A DNA stretch of 64,000 nucleotides from Xestospongia bergquistia (taxonomy: Eukaryota; Porifera; Demospongiae; Haplosclerida; Petrosiidae), in contig OZ014414.1 of NCBI GenBank assembly GCA_963965975.1, forward strand, positions 7,878,230-7,942,229, read 5' to 3'. A program made the translations under genes and the position numbers. This document shows, piece after piece, positions 13,386-38,227 of this stretch. Positions within the stretch are counted from its first letter, which is position 1; the number at the start of each line of letters is the position of its first letter. Below the pieces are notes generated by a model. It worked only from the letters and a program-made list of their open reading frames with translations, made no database searches and was not told where the DNA came from.

Positions 13386-13991
13386 CGAATGTTCTCCAAA
13401 GGTTGGTACTTATAAAAGCTCTTAGGATGAGACCACTCATAGAAGAGAAGCTAGTAAGATAATTTACAATGAGTGCTGTTTAAGTCAATAAATACCTGAC
13501 GTTCATTGTCAATTTCAGCATCAGCCTTCTTAGTAAAATCTCCCTATATAAAAAAATAATATTAAGTTGTAGATAATTAACCACATACATCGTGAAGTGG
13601 GAAAGCTGAAGTAAAGGAACTGTTCTGTAGTAGACGAGATACACCCACTTGATCCTCATTAGGTCCAAACTGAGTGTTCTCAAGGATATACCACACCTAT
13701 AATGTTATTTACAATTATTGGTCTTGTGGAAGACATATATAGATAAGCTTACAATAGCACTCCTTTGAGCAGAGCTAAAAAAATTTTTCTCATCATCAGA
13801 ACCTACATAAGTAGAAGACATAGATCATTACAATTTGAGACTTAGTCAAATATATCATACTCAGCTCTGTTCTTTCTAATATAGGGTGCAGTGAAATAAT
13901 CCTTGTGTTTAAACTGCTCAGGAACTTTAGGATCAAAGAACTCAAATGGATCATTCACTAATGGGTGGAACTCGGAATAGTGTAGTTTCAT
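13386..13991 (-). pseudogene. Anoctamin (TMEM16) N-terminal exons, apparently incomplete
   Basis: Anoctamins are Ca2+-activated lipid scramblases or chloride channels. Minus-strand exons: 13991-13861 (MKLHYSEF...YFTAPYIRKNRAE), 13802-13753 (DDEKNFFSSAQRSAI), 13696-13589 (VWYILENTQFG, VGVSRLLQ, FPLHD), 13543-13496 (GDFTKKADAE), 13450-13386 (FYEWSHPKSFYKYQPLENIR). The order matches the cytosolic dimerisation region just before TM1: FFS-x-A-x-R, FG...I-x-RLL, FPLHDG, WYKYQPLD-IR. Exons 2-5 join in phase. Exon 1 ends in phase 2 while exon 2 needs phase 1, so either my first donor is wrong or the gene is broken. No ten-TM domain follows on the left before copy A, so this is probably a truncated remnant. 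A functional gene with very distant exons is less likely. Confidence 0.6.
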
Positions 13992-15149
13992 GTAGTCATA
14001 ATTGATTAATTGTTAGAGCTATGAGATTCTGTGTAATGTTTAGGTAATGGTCACCTTTTATATGTACAATTTAGTCTATTTCCTTATTCTTGTCTGTTTC
14101 TACTTTTGCAATAAACAAGGGTAGGGCATCTTTTGGTTCCTTTTGATAGGGAAATTTACATTACTGTCTATTGTTTGCACCTTGTTATATCAGTATAACA
14201 ACATCTACATATCTCTGGAAAATGGTTAATTTAACCAATGCATGGTTGTTCAAATTTCATGCAATACACTATGAGACACTGAGAAGTGATAAACATCATG
14301 CTGTTTCATTAATTAAAGAATATGTTGAATGACACTTAATAGCTTTGTAGTTAATTGTCAAGGCTCTGAAGGTTCTTTTTACTGTTTCATTAGTTACACA
14401 TATTAATTTATACTGCGATAAATTTAAGCTTAAAAGTTAATAAGCTCTCTCGACTTTTAAAAAATAAAACATATAAGTCTAGCCTCGAAAGCCTGGGTAC
14501 GAGGCTTCATACTTGCAGCAGACTTCCTCTTCACAGCTCCGCCTATTCCTGTTACTATGAATATAAGACTTTTAGTGAGGCGTATTCCATATTTGTTACG
14601 CATTTTCGTTAAGTCCTGTTGACGATTCAATTTGGTAATAAAAGGTATGTGAGTTTTTGTAACAATTAGTAATTATTTTGTTACATTACATGATTATCGC
14701 GTATGTAGACTGTCGGAATGCCTGTTTTGTGCAGTGCGTGAGATACGTAGACGCAAGTGTTAGCACTTATCTAAATGACCGTATACAAAACAACTAAAAG
14801 TATTATAGTTATTGTTATAACGCATTACGTTTTTCTGATTAATTTTGTGCATATGTACATAAATGAAATTTTTGTCATATATATTTTGCACTTGAAATTA
14901 GCTGTGGCGATGTTTGGAAGTTTTTTTCTCAATGATAAATATTTCATTAGTCACGCCTATTTTGCGTAATATTTCAGTATACTACGCAACAAAATAAACG
15001 ATGTTGTACTTGTACATACTAACACATTGTACAATGAGTAATTCACATACATTCTAAGAATCCATCCATGTAAAGTACAAATTATAATTGTTAAAATGAC
15101 ATATTAATTTTTACAGTGTATATACTTGATGTTGCCTAGATAGTCAAAA
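13992..15149. other. Upstream region of the plus-strand ferlin
   Basis: About 1.1 kb with no coding signal. 14478-14580 is less AT-rich and carries the short inverted repeat AGCCTCG / CGAGGCT, which may mark a promoter. The last 130 bp contain half of a palindromic element (separate entry). Confidence 0.5.
15020..15120 (+). mobile_element. Half copy of a palindromic MITE-like element in the ferlin 5' flank
   Basis: The block CATTGTACAATGAGTAATTC ... AATCCATCCATG ... TTAATTTTTACAGTGTA matches the right arm of the palindromic element at 34999-35254. It ends about 30 bp before the ferlin ATG, so the element contributes to the 5' UTR or promoter. Confidence 0.65.
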
Positions 15150-29737
<14,588 letters not shown>

Positions 29738-31498
29738 AAGCTGGACATGACATTTTAGTAGATCACTATGTTTGCATTACAAATAGATAGTTATTATATT
29801 ATTTTTACTGAACTGCTATACGCTAATCTTCCCTTTATTTTTTTCACAATTTTTGTTATAGAAGTGTGGTGGAATAAGTAATAAATACTGTCAATAATAG
29901 AATACTGTAATAAATGTACCATTACATTAAAAGTCACATTCACAGTCATGCAATGACAGTACCTATTGGTAGAATTTTTCCTTGTTTTCATCATATCAGC
30001 CTTAATAATGCTTTTATACAATGAGACCTGTCCACTAGATACATTTAATGGACACCAGCTACAGAATAGAAGTTTACTTTTTTTATTAAAACATATTGAA
30101 AGCTTTTTTTTGTTTAATAGCTAGCATGGAATGATGTATTGATTTTACCTTAATACTGAACTAATGCTTAGCCATACATTGTTAATAACACATGAACTGT
30201 AACAAACATATCAATCTGACTCTCTCATACATATACACTCTTAGTCTGTACTTGTTGTATTTATTACAATGTAATGTTGTTACCTAGCTCTGACATATAA
30301 TATATGTTATACCAGAGGGGTAGGAATGAAGTTTAAGTTGGGGGGCTGATCTTATATTTAGTTGCATATATATTATTAAACATCAAAAATGACCAAAAAA
30401 AATTAATTTGTCTGTCTTTAAAGAAAACAAACTCTTTAGCTATTTCTAATAAGTGTATGTTATCAGTACAGTCCTTATGTGTATGTAACAAACATGACAT
30501 GGTTTAGTCATTCTTGGGTCATAGTATTTTGTGGGTAATTTTTAGTCAGCATAAGGTTAAAAAGTGCATTCCATTGTAGCAGATGTCATTGGTATGGTTA
30601 GATACAGTCTAATTAGGCTATGAACTTTGGTCTTGAGTGCAAATCAAGGGGGCTTAGCCCCCTTTGTATGAAGTTAGGGGGCTTCAGCCCCCTGCCCCCC
30701 CCTCTTTCCTACCCTTATGTGTTATAATACACTACCATCCTCTGATTTTTATAAAAACCCAGTGCTCTAGTTCCTCTTTTGAATATAATTTATATACAAA
30801 TTGTGCATTTTAAAAACAGACAGACTAACCAAGTCTGTAACCTTCCCCATGCAGAAACAGCAAGGATTAATTAAAGCATTCTTGTTGTCATCTATACCAA
30901 TTGAGAGAATTTCTAAAAAGCAGGCAACTGAATAAGTCGTGAAAGATTAGAAAATGTTCTTAAAGCTAACAGAAAGTACTTCCTACCATTAACTATATTA
31001 TTGTATCATCATTACATTATCACAAGTAAATGTAAAGCCCAATAAGTAACTATAATTAAGCATGCATTTCAAAAATAACTAAAACATTTAATGATTAAAC
31101 TAAAAGTAAAACTGTAACTAAAATAAAACAACACTTTGAAACTAACATAACTACAGTATTACATGCTAACATATTTGTATATACTATCACTACAATACTA
31201 CATCCTAACATATATTGTATATATTAAGTAATATAGCTACAGCACTACTAATGCATTGTCACTGACATAATACAGTATTACATACAGACAGTACTGCATG
31301 CATGTAGCATTACAACATATGCTGACTACAGTATTGTATTGCATGTAGTAACTAAAGTAACCACAGTATATTATTACATGCTAATAATGTATTATATTTT
31401 ACTAACATAAAATTATTAATAAAATATATTGTACTTTATAATACAACAGTGCTGACAAGTCAATGATGTCATTATTACACACTACAAATACACATAGT
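29738..31498. other. 3' flank of the ferlin gene in unit 1
   Basis: AT-rich DNA with no coding signal between the ferlin stop and the DHDH relic. It holds a MITE-like element (separate entry) and a run of imperfect ACAGTATTACATGCTAACATAT-like repeats at about 31150-31400. Confidence 0.6.
30309..30727. mobile_element. MITE-like element with G-rich hairpins (unit 1)
   Basis: The ends are imperfect inverted repeats: TTATACCAGAGGGGTAGGAA on the left and TTCCTACCCTTATGTGTTATAA on the right. The right interior has two compact palindromes, GGGGGCTTAGCCCCC and AGGGGGCTTCAGCCCCCT. There is no coding capacity. Its copy in unit 2 is at about 38807-39220, so it predates the duplication. Confidence 0.55.
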
Positions 31499-32505
31499 TC
31501 ATATTTCAATTCTAGTATTTCTATGAACCACACCCATTTGTTTCATGACATCATCCATGATATCTGCTACTATTTGCGTTTCATTCAGTGGCATAATACT
31601 ACTCTCTTTACTTGTGTCTTGAAGACATTTTTGTACCTCCTCAGCCTCATAACCAAGACCTTCACTTCCTAAGAAATTAACAGGTAGATGAGGCTTGGGA
31701 AATGGAAACTCTTTTATTCCATCAACTGTTTCCAGTTTTTGAGAGCACCAAAATGGATAAGGGAGTTTCAAATCTCCTTTAGTACCAGATATATATTAGT
31801 GCTTCACAACTTAATTTGTAGGCTGTTGCACTAGTTAACTGAGCAATACGTCCACCAGAATACAACAAAGTTATAGCAGCTAATTCGTCTTATCCAATTG
31901 ACGTAAGAAAACCTTGAGCATATATCTTCTCTGGTTTTTCACCATAGATCATTGTTTACCAAATTGATTGCATAAATACTTACATCTAGAACGGACCCTG
32001 TTTCCATTGGAGGGTTAGTACCCAGAGGTTGAAACCTATAGCCAAAAGTAGTATTTATATAGCGTACATCACCAATCACATTGTCATTAAAAAGACGTCT
32101 TAGCTCAACAACTGATGGCAAGCATCGTGTCCATATTGCTTCCATTAGAAATACTTCTTTCTCTCTGGCAAATTTAATTAATTCCTTTGTGTCTTTGCCA
32201 TTCATTGTCAATGGTTTCTCACATAAAACAGGTTTTCCAGCTGACATCATCTTTTTATCACACGTGAAATGAGTTTGATGTATAGTACCAATGTGGACTA
32301 CATCCACATCAGGATCTGCTGCTAACTCATCATAGGAACCATATGATCGTGGGATGGAGTGAGTAGCTGCAAAGGATTGAGCTGAGTCCAGTGATCTAGC
32401 TCCTACTGCTACCACCTTATGAGATGTCTCAGGTAATGTCTTGAGACCTACAACAAAGTCATGTGATATCCTACCTGCACCGCATATTCCCCAACGAAGA
32501 GCCAT
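31499..32505 (-). pseudogene. trans-1,2-dihydrobenzene-1,2-diol dehydrogenase-like pseudogene (unit 1)
   Basis: DHDH is an NADP-dependent Gfo/Idh/MocA-family oxidoreductase. The ATG at 32505 opens LRWGICGAGRISHDF, a Rossmann nucleotide-binding start. GKPVLCEKPLTMN carries the conserved EKP, and FLMEAIWTR is typical of DHDH. The C-terminal part is open separately at 31499-31771 (LKLPYPFWCSQKLE, SYEAEEV-like, ETQIVADIMDDV). Between them lie an extra T near 31953 that shifts frame after YAINLV (unit 2 lacks it), an in-frame TAA at about 31890 after LTSIG-like sequence, and an insertion near 31789. The gene has no introns in this model, so it may have begun as a retrocopy or an intronless gene. 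Confidence 0.85.
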
Positions 32506-33384
32506 TTTCTTTTCTACACGTGGTAGATATTAGACAAGGAGCAGCCCCTATATATGATGAGAGCATTGTGGGTTGGGGGTGGGAACTAATCATGAAAAGA
32601 GGATGATGTTCCAGAAGATAGTCTTTTCTAGATCTATTTATTGTCTCTACACTTTACAGTAGCTAGTGAATGAAACATCCAAGTGTAAGTGTGATCACAA
32701 CATATATAGGTAGTAATTGCACTGATTTTGCTACTAAGCCAATGTAGATTTTATATTAGAGAATTATTAAACCAATATTGTTTACCATTATGATTACTGC
32801 AAGGGTTGGCAGGGTTATCGCCTGATATCATCCATTTGAAACTCTCTAAGCTCTCAAACTGTCAATGACTCCAACATTCAATAGATAACATAATCTAAAA
32901 GTAACTTAGAACCAGCTGCCACTTTTTACATAGCTGTTGGGATCACAGTAGTACTAGCATGTTATAGAGGGAGCCTCTATAAGGGACTTCTGTGAAATCA
33001 TTATTAACATAGCCAGAAGCTGTGATATTATAGATTCCATTGGATCATGATTAGTAATTACCTGTAAAAACTTCCAATTCATTTGCTGCATATTTGAATA
33101 AATAAGAGGAATATGACATACTGAGTCATCAAATAGTATGAACCAAAACATTGTACCAAAGAGTTATGTGCCATTTTCATATTTATGGTCACATAGATTT
33201 AGTATAGAATTTATAACAAACCAAGACAATAGCCATATGCAAATATATAGTTACAATGGATCATTATTCTTGTAGATATGCACATACTACATTTAAGAAA
33301 ATGGACTACTATTAAATTGGAATGTACTACATATAGCGTGTATTATAGCCATACATACATAGAATCAAGTTTTTATTAAATACT

Positions 33385-34197
33385 ATAAATAGACATCATA
33401 CAATGTATACATATACATTATAGTGTTGTTCCAGTTCTTAGGTACTGGAACTAAAAGTAATTTTAGTACCATCATTTTAATTTAAGTTCCAGATCTAGAA
33501 CTAGAACTAGTACTAGAACTAAAATAATTTTTATCTCAGTACTGGAATTAGAACTGGAACTAAAAATATTTTTAGGTATTACTGGAACTAAAACTGGAAC
33601 TAAAATTTGAGTTTCTTCACAGTTATTTGTGTGATTATAAGGATACTTTGACAAGTATTTAGCATTGTCATATAGCTAAGTACTTCAAAGAAATTGTGTT
33701 AATTCATATTAATTCAAATTCAAATTAATATACGATAAACTTTTGAAACTGCACGGCATGGAACTATGAATTAAGAGGAAAATTTCTAGAACTAAAACTG
33801 GAACTAAAATAGTGAAAGAAAAAGTTCCAGAACTGGAAGTAGAACTATAAAAAAGAACAATTTGGTTCTAGAACTAGAACTGGAACTATAAATGATAAAC
33901 TTAAGGTTCCAGAACTGGAAGTAGAACTTTAATTTGACATGAGAACTGGAACAACTCTAATGCATTAGTGTTTCCTCATCTTTTCCTCATACATATATTT
34001 TAGTTTCATTAGCTATATAGAATAATGAATCTAGAGCTTCATGTGGATTCCTATATATATATAATAGACATCATACAATGTATGTATATACATATAGGAA
34101 TCCACATGGAAGCTCTAGATTCATTATTCTATATAGCTAATGAAACTAAAATATATGTATGAGGAAAAGGTATACATTGTATGATGTCTATTTATCA
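33385..34197. mobile_element. Foldback element hosting the hAT-like insertion
   Basis: The outer ends are inverted: ATAGACATCATACAATGTAT at 33389 and its reverse complement ending near 34190. Inner arms at about 33985-34058 and 34088-34163 are near-perfect inverted repeats of about 75 bp (e.g. GAATAATGAATCTAGAGCTT against its complement). Partial copies lie at 41911-42036 and 42932-43022. Confidence 0.7.
33421..33959. mobile_element. Non-autonomous hAT-like element with internal minisatellite
   Basis: Terminal inverted repeats TAGTGTTGTTCCAGTTCT and TAGAGTTGTTCCAGTTCT (17 of 18 match) enclose 539 bp. The interior is almost entirely degenerate repeats of GGAACTAGAACT / AGTTCCAG type. Flanking 8-bp direct repeats are ATACATTA (33413-33420) and ATGCATTA (33960-33967), the target-duplication length of the hAT superfamily. 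Single-copy empty sites with matching flanks exist at 42955-42962 and, inverted, at 41999-42006. Confidence 0.85.
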
Positions 34198-34675
34198 ATA
34201 CTGACCATGACCATGAAAAGGATAACTAGTAGCTTTTTATGAACTGTTAAATAGATAGGTTATGGTTGTGTTTTATAATCACTTAGGTTGCATATCTCTC
34301 CACAAAATACATGCATTGAAAAGTACAGACAACTTAATTACTATATGACTGTATAGTTTGTGTACTTTTGACTTCTTATGCTTGTAGTATATAGACATTT
34401 CATATCATGTATTCTGTATCCATAGTGACAACCTGACACATAATGACTTAACAAATCTAGTGATAGCCCTTATGATCAGAAGGCCGTAAAGAGTTGCAAC
34501 ACCTGTACAATTAACTTTCTCTCCATCCCTTTAAACTCCATTAAAAGGCTGATTTCCTTAAATCTTCCTGATATTATATATTATATTATTGTGTATGCTT
34601 ATCAAGTTCTAGAGCACACATAGAGATTCTTCTATTGAATTTTGTACACAACTGAAGTTCATACATTGTATATTT

Positions 34676-34998
34676 GTATAGAGGCTGCATGTTGCTACAG
34701 TTGTCACATACATTGTTAATAGTGGTAAGTCATTTAACACATCATTTTAGTTTTGTGTAATTGACTAGTTTTCCTTTTCATGAGTCAGCTCTTACGTTTG
34801 GATGCCACATGGCTTTTCATTGGAGGTGTTCATTATTTTTGTACACACATCTACATTTGACAAAATGGAAGCTTTAGAAGTTGGAAAGCATTACTCCACT
34901 TCACCAGTAAAAATACTGTATTCTTGGGAAGATGCAATTGAAGGAAGATGCTTCCAAGTATTGACTGTCTCCAAGTGTTGGCTGTTTTCAAGTTATTT
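34676..34998 (+). pseudogene. AbfB gene relic with remnant promoter (copy F)
   Basis: 34676-34720 resembles the AbfB promoter (TATAGAGGCTGCATGTTGCTAC, then a CACAT block). 34782-34990 matches the middle of the AbfB gene: LRLDATW, then DKMEALEVGKHYSTS and SWEDAIE, with frame breaks. The 5' repeats are gone and the 3' side ends at the palindromic element. A relic of the same promoter without coding sequence lies at about 42805-42890 in unit 2. Confidence 0.75.
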
Positions 34999-35254
34999 GG
35001 CCAATAGGTTAGGAATGTACACTGTAAAAATTAATTTCTTATTTTAACAACTAATTTGTACTTTATATAGGTGGATTACTATGGAATGTAGAATTTCTGT
35101 GAATTACTCATTGTATAATTTGTTGCTTTGCAACACACAAATAAGTTATACAATGAGTAATTCACAAGAATTCCATATTCCATAGTAATCCATCCATGTT
35201 AGTTGTTGAAATGACAAATCAATTTTTACAGTGTACATTCCTAACCTATTGGCC
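34999..35254. mobile_element. Long palindromic (foldback) element
   Basis: Two arms of about 115 bp are near-perfect inverted repeats around a short centre (TTTGTTGCTTTGCAACACAC). Outer ends are GGCCAATAGGTTAGGAATGT and its exact complement. There is no coding sequence. A related half copy sits at 15020-15120. Confidence 0.85.
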
Positions 35255-35325
35255 CTGGTGTGACCTTTAAAATGGGACACTATAAGATAAGAAGGTTACA
35301 GTATGGATTCATGAATTTGGTGTTG

Positions 35326-35333
35326 TATATAAA
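35326..35333 (+). promoter_or_regulatory. TATA box of AbfB copy B
   Basis: TATATAAA followed by GGCTGCATTTTGCTAC and CTTCACTAAAG, 57 bp before the ATG. The block is shared with copies A, C and D. Confidence 0.75.
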
Positions 35334-35382
35334 GGCTGCATTTTGCTACAATCTTCACTAAAGTCCATTAGAAGTCACAACA

Positions 35383-36537
35383 ATGGGATCTTTATCAATT
35401 CTCACTGTATTAACTCTCTTTCTTTACATCACCTTCTCTGAGAGCTGTAACTCACCTACAGCATCCCTTCTTGGAAAGAGGTTTCGTTTTCAATCTAAAA
35501 ACTACCAGAATCGCTATTTCCGACATCGAGGTTTTCAAATGTGGTTAGACCCATACAGCAGCCATGGATTATACCAACTTGATAGTTCTTTTGACATTGT
35601 TCCTGGACTAGCTGGAGTTGGTGTGAGTTTCCGATCTGTCAATTATCCTAACCATTTTATCAGACATTCTGGTTTCAAGTGCTACATACATCAATCTGAT
35701 GGTAAACCACTTTTCCGTAATGATGCCACTTTTATACCACGTGTTGGTTTAGCAGATCGAAGAGGTATCTCCTTTGAATCTGTTAATTTTCCTGGCTATT
35801 ATATACGTCACAGAGGTTTCAGAGTTCAAATTGATCGCATTGATGGGAGTCAACTCTTTCGTTTGGATGCCACCTGGTTTCCACAGCAACTTAAAGGTTT
35901 CATACCCAAGAGTCAGTGGCTTCTCATTGACGGTGATCATTATTCTCGTAGACGCATTACATTTGACAAAATGGAAGGTTTAGAAATTGGAAACCGTTAC
36001 TCCACTTCGTATGGCATAAATACTGAGAACTCTTGGAAGGATGCAGTTGAAAGAGGCAACTTTGCAAGTATTGGCTGTTCTATCAAGAGCATGTTTATGC
36101 GTTTGAAGTCTGCAAGGGTGACTGGTGATTCTTCATGGACTAAGCTGTCCAAAAGAGGTACTACTTATATCAATGTTGTGAAACCAACATTTGTATGGCA
36201 GTTGTATCTGTATGGTCAAACATCTGAAGGAACTCTCATTATATCAAAAACCAACATATATGCAGAGACCACTTCAAATCACCCACCTGGCCCATATATG
36301 AACAGCCAATCTGATACTACACTCTTGGATGAAATGTTTAAAGCTACAAAAGACGATATGAATGACAAAGATGGTGGCTCTGAGAAGAGTGATGAAAACG
36401 TTGGCCAATTAGAAACTAACACAAATGTTGAGGAGGCTATACTTGTGAATGACAAAGATACTGTCTCTGATGAAAACGTTAGCCAATTACATTCTGACAA
36501 TATCAGTGAGCAGGGCATACTTGGTGATGAATACTAA
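35383..36537 (+). CDS. Secreted AbfB-repeat protein, copy B
   Basis: Intronless gene of 384 residues. The signal peptide is 1-21, ending TFSES before Cys22. AbfB-like repeats lie at about 33-75, 80-122 and 128-170, each with an RH-x-G-[FY] core (YFRHRGF, FIRHSGF, YIRHRGF) and an L-[YF]-x-[LN]-D-x-[ST]-[FW] end. About 175-295 is the family's unassigned domain (SQWLLIDGDHYSRR, YSTSYGINTENSW, FVWQLYLYG). The acidic tail 300-384 holds two 87-bp units starting DKDGG and DKDTV. No catalytic domain or membrane anchor is seen, so a secreted sugar- or matrix-binding role is inferred. It is nearly identical to copy C; only the long tail differs by one repeat unit. Confidence 0.85.
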   Translation: MGSLSILTVLTLFLYITFSESCNSPTASLLGKRFRFQSKNYQNRYFRHRGFQMWLDPYSSHGLYQLDSSFDIVPGLAGVGVSFRSVNYPNHFIRHSGFKCYIHQSDGKPLFRNDATFIPRVGLADRRGISFESVNFPGYYIRHRGFRVQIDRIDGSQLFRLDATWFPQQLKGFIPKSQWLLIDGDHYSRRRITFDKMEGLEIGNRYSTSYGINTENSWKDAVERGNFASIGCSIKSMFMRLKSARVTGDSSWTKLSKRGTTYINVVKPTFVWQLYLYGQTSEGTLIISKTNIYAETTSNHPPGPYMNSQSDTTLLDEMFKATKDDMNDKDGGSEKSDENVGQLETNTNVEEAILVNDKDTVSDENVSQLHSDNISEQGILGDEY

Positions 36538-37128
36538 GGAGATCAGGAACACTAATATCAATTAGTGTGGTATCACATCTGTAGTTAGGTTAGGCTAGGT
36601 ACTGTTTTTGCTAAGTTGTCATTTTTTCCCTTTTGTTATTGTAGTGAACTTCTTAGATCAATGATCAATTTTTTTAAAGAGATTTTTACATAACAAAAAT
36701 TATGAAAAAAATTGATTTCAATATCAACTGATCTGTTATTTAATACATTCTAAAGCAGGGACACTTCTGTCATAAGAACTGTTAGTGCATGTAATCCCTC
36801 TTACTGTATGAATAAATATAAATTATATTCTGAAATATGGAGACATATCTAGTACAACAGTCAGAACAGTTTTTCAGTCCCAAAGTATTCAAAATTCAGT
36901 TAATAGAGAAATCATGGAGTGCTTGTTCTCAACATCAATTTCAATGCCATATTTGATGAACAGAGTAAATGCTAACTTCATGATTGGAGTGCATATTGCT
37001 GTACAAAGAAGTAATAGATTACGTCTCTTACTTAGAGAGGTAATGGCTGATAAAGGACATAATAATATCTATATTATATGTTAGAGCTGTATGTACTCTG
37101 CAATATAATGAAAGCCCAACACTGGATT

Positions 37129-37165
37129 GAACTGAGTCCAGTGATCTAGCTGCTACTTGTTACAA
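37129..37165 (-). pseudogene. Short DHDH relic in the AbfB 3' flank (unit 1)
   Basis: About 32 bp including GAGTCCAGTGATCTAGCTGC equal the AARSLDSAQS stretch of the DHDH pseudogene. The unit 2 counterpart is at about 45071-45115. It is too short for function. Confidence 0.6.
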
Positions 37166-37594
37166 TCAGTTGTAAGTAAGAATGATTGATCCCTCTAAAC
37201 ACTAACTTAGTCACTGAACAAAAAGAAATGAAAATTAAAAAATGAATTTTACACATCAAAATTGCATATCAAACAGGAAGTTACAAATTATGACATCAGC
37301 ATATTAACATAATATCACAAAGACTAATAGTCACAAAAAGTAAGTTGCAACATTTCTATAGATTGAATCCATAACAATCAACTGCTTTCCGGGTTCTATT
37401 AGAACACCAAAGAGAGGAAGTGGTGGACAATGCGACTTCCAACTGACTATGACCTCGTTCTAGGTTTTAAGGTACATCAGTTGTTGGTATAGTGCATGTA
37501 AAAGGCCAAAAATCAAAGTTGTTTGACTCTCGATCGTTGCTGTCAAGGGAATAGTGATATCGAAGTTGATCAACATGACTGTATCTGTTTGGTT

Positions 37595-37721
37595 TCAACG
37601 TCTAGGAGCTCTCATTTTATCAATCAAGTGGACTGATACATTCTCCAGTTTCAAGTTAGCCAACATTTTGCCCCATTGCTTTATTTGACCTCTTTCATCT
37701 ACCACATCAACCCACAGTGTC
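37595..37721 (-). pseudogene. Unrecognised exon-like relic, duplicated in unit 2
   Basis: After TTTACAG| the minus strand reads TLWVDVVDERGQIKQWGKML and then LKLENVSVHLIDKM before a stop. The open frame is kept at 45529-45655 with few changes. Further left the sequence stays protein-like only in other frames. I do not recognise the family. Confidence 0.4.
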
Positions 37722-37962
37722 TGTAAAGTTTCTAAAGTTACATGCACTATCAAACAGTTGTACATATAGACAGGCCCTACTTACCAGACTATACAAAAAC
37801 TATCTGTTGAATCATATACATGTACAAAAGTCATGGGATCATTTTTGATGGCCACTGTTCTTTATCTCTAGATTTGCATGATATAAATTCAAATAGACAG
37901 CAGTAATTAACCTCTTTTGTACTGATGCCACTTGGTACTTATATCTCCAGACTAAACTCTCT

Positions 37963-37997
37963 AGCTAAGAGAGGATATCTTGTATCCTCTCTTAGCT
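37963..37997. repeat. Perfect 15-bp inverted repeat at the tandem-duplication junction
   Basis: AGCTAAGAGAGGATA, a 5-nt spacer TCTTG, then TATCCTCTCTTAGCT. Bases 37982-37994 belong to neither parental flank and are the reverse complement of the adjacent unit end. Confidence 0.93.
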
Positions 37998-38182
37998 CCT
38001 GTAAGTTGTCTAATCATGTAATTTTGTTAAATTATGACTATTTGAATAAAAGAACATAACTTTACTATAATTCAGTTGCATTTACTATTTAAGAGACATA
38101 ATGTTCTAAAGTTATTATATCTTTTGAGACAGCTGTCTAAATTGCAATAAATGTTGATTTTATATTTTCTTTTTTTGCATAG

Positions 38183-38227
38183 GAATTTTTGGCGCAGTAT
38201 CTCCTGGACCATATTTTGCCATTTTAA
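38183..38227 (+). pseudogene. Orphan duplicate of the last ferlin exon
   Basis: GAATTTTTGGCGCAG onward encodes EFLAQYLLDHILPF and a stop, with the intron acceptor GCATAG kept. One residue differs from the real exon (Arg to His). No ferlin coding sequence lies directly upstream, so it can only be used by splicing across unit 1. Confidence 0.9.

Larger units (their letters stand above)
36538..37962. other. 3' flank of AbfB copy B
   Basis: Non-coding except for two relics listed separately. 36541-36850 contains the block ATCTGTAGTTAGGTTAGGCT that recurs behind copies C, D and E, so the 3' flank travels with the gene. Confidence 0.6.

Noticed and set aside
14478-14580. tRNA or small RNA gene
   Set aside because: Locally less AT-rich with a short inverted repeat, but no cloverleaf or box elements could be recognised.
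33421-33959. CRISPR-like or satellite array
   Set aside because: The repeats are degenerate, without regular spacers, and are enclosed by inverted ends and a target duplication in a eukaryotic genome.
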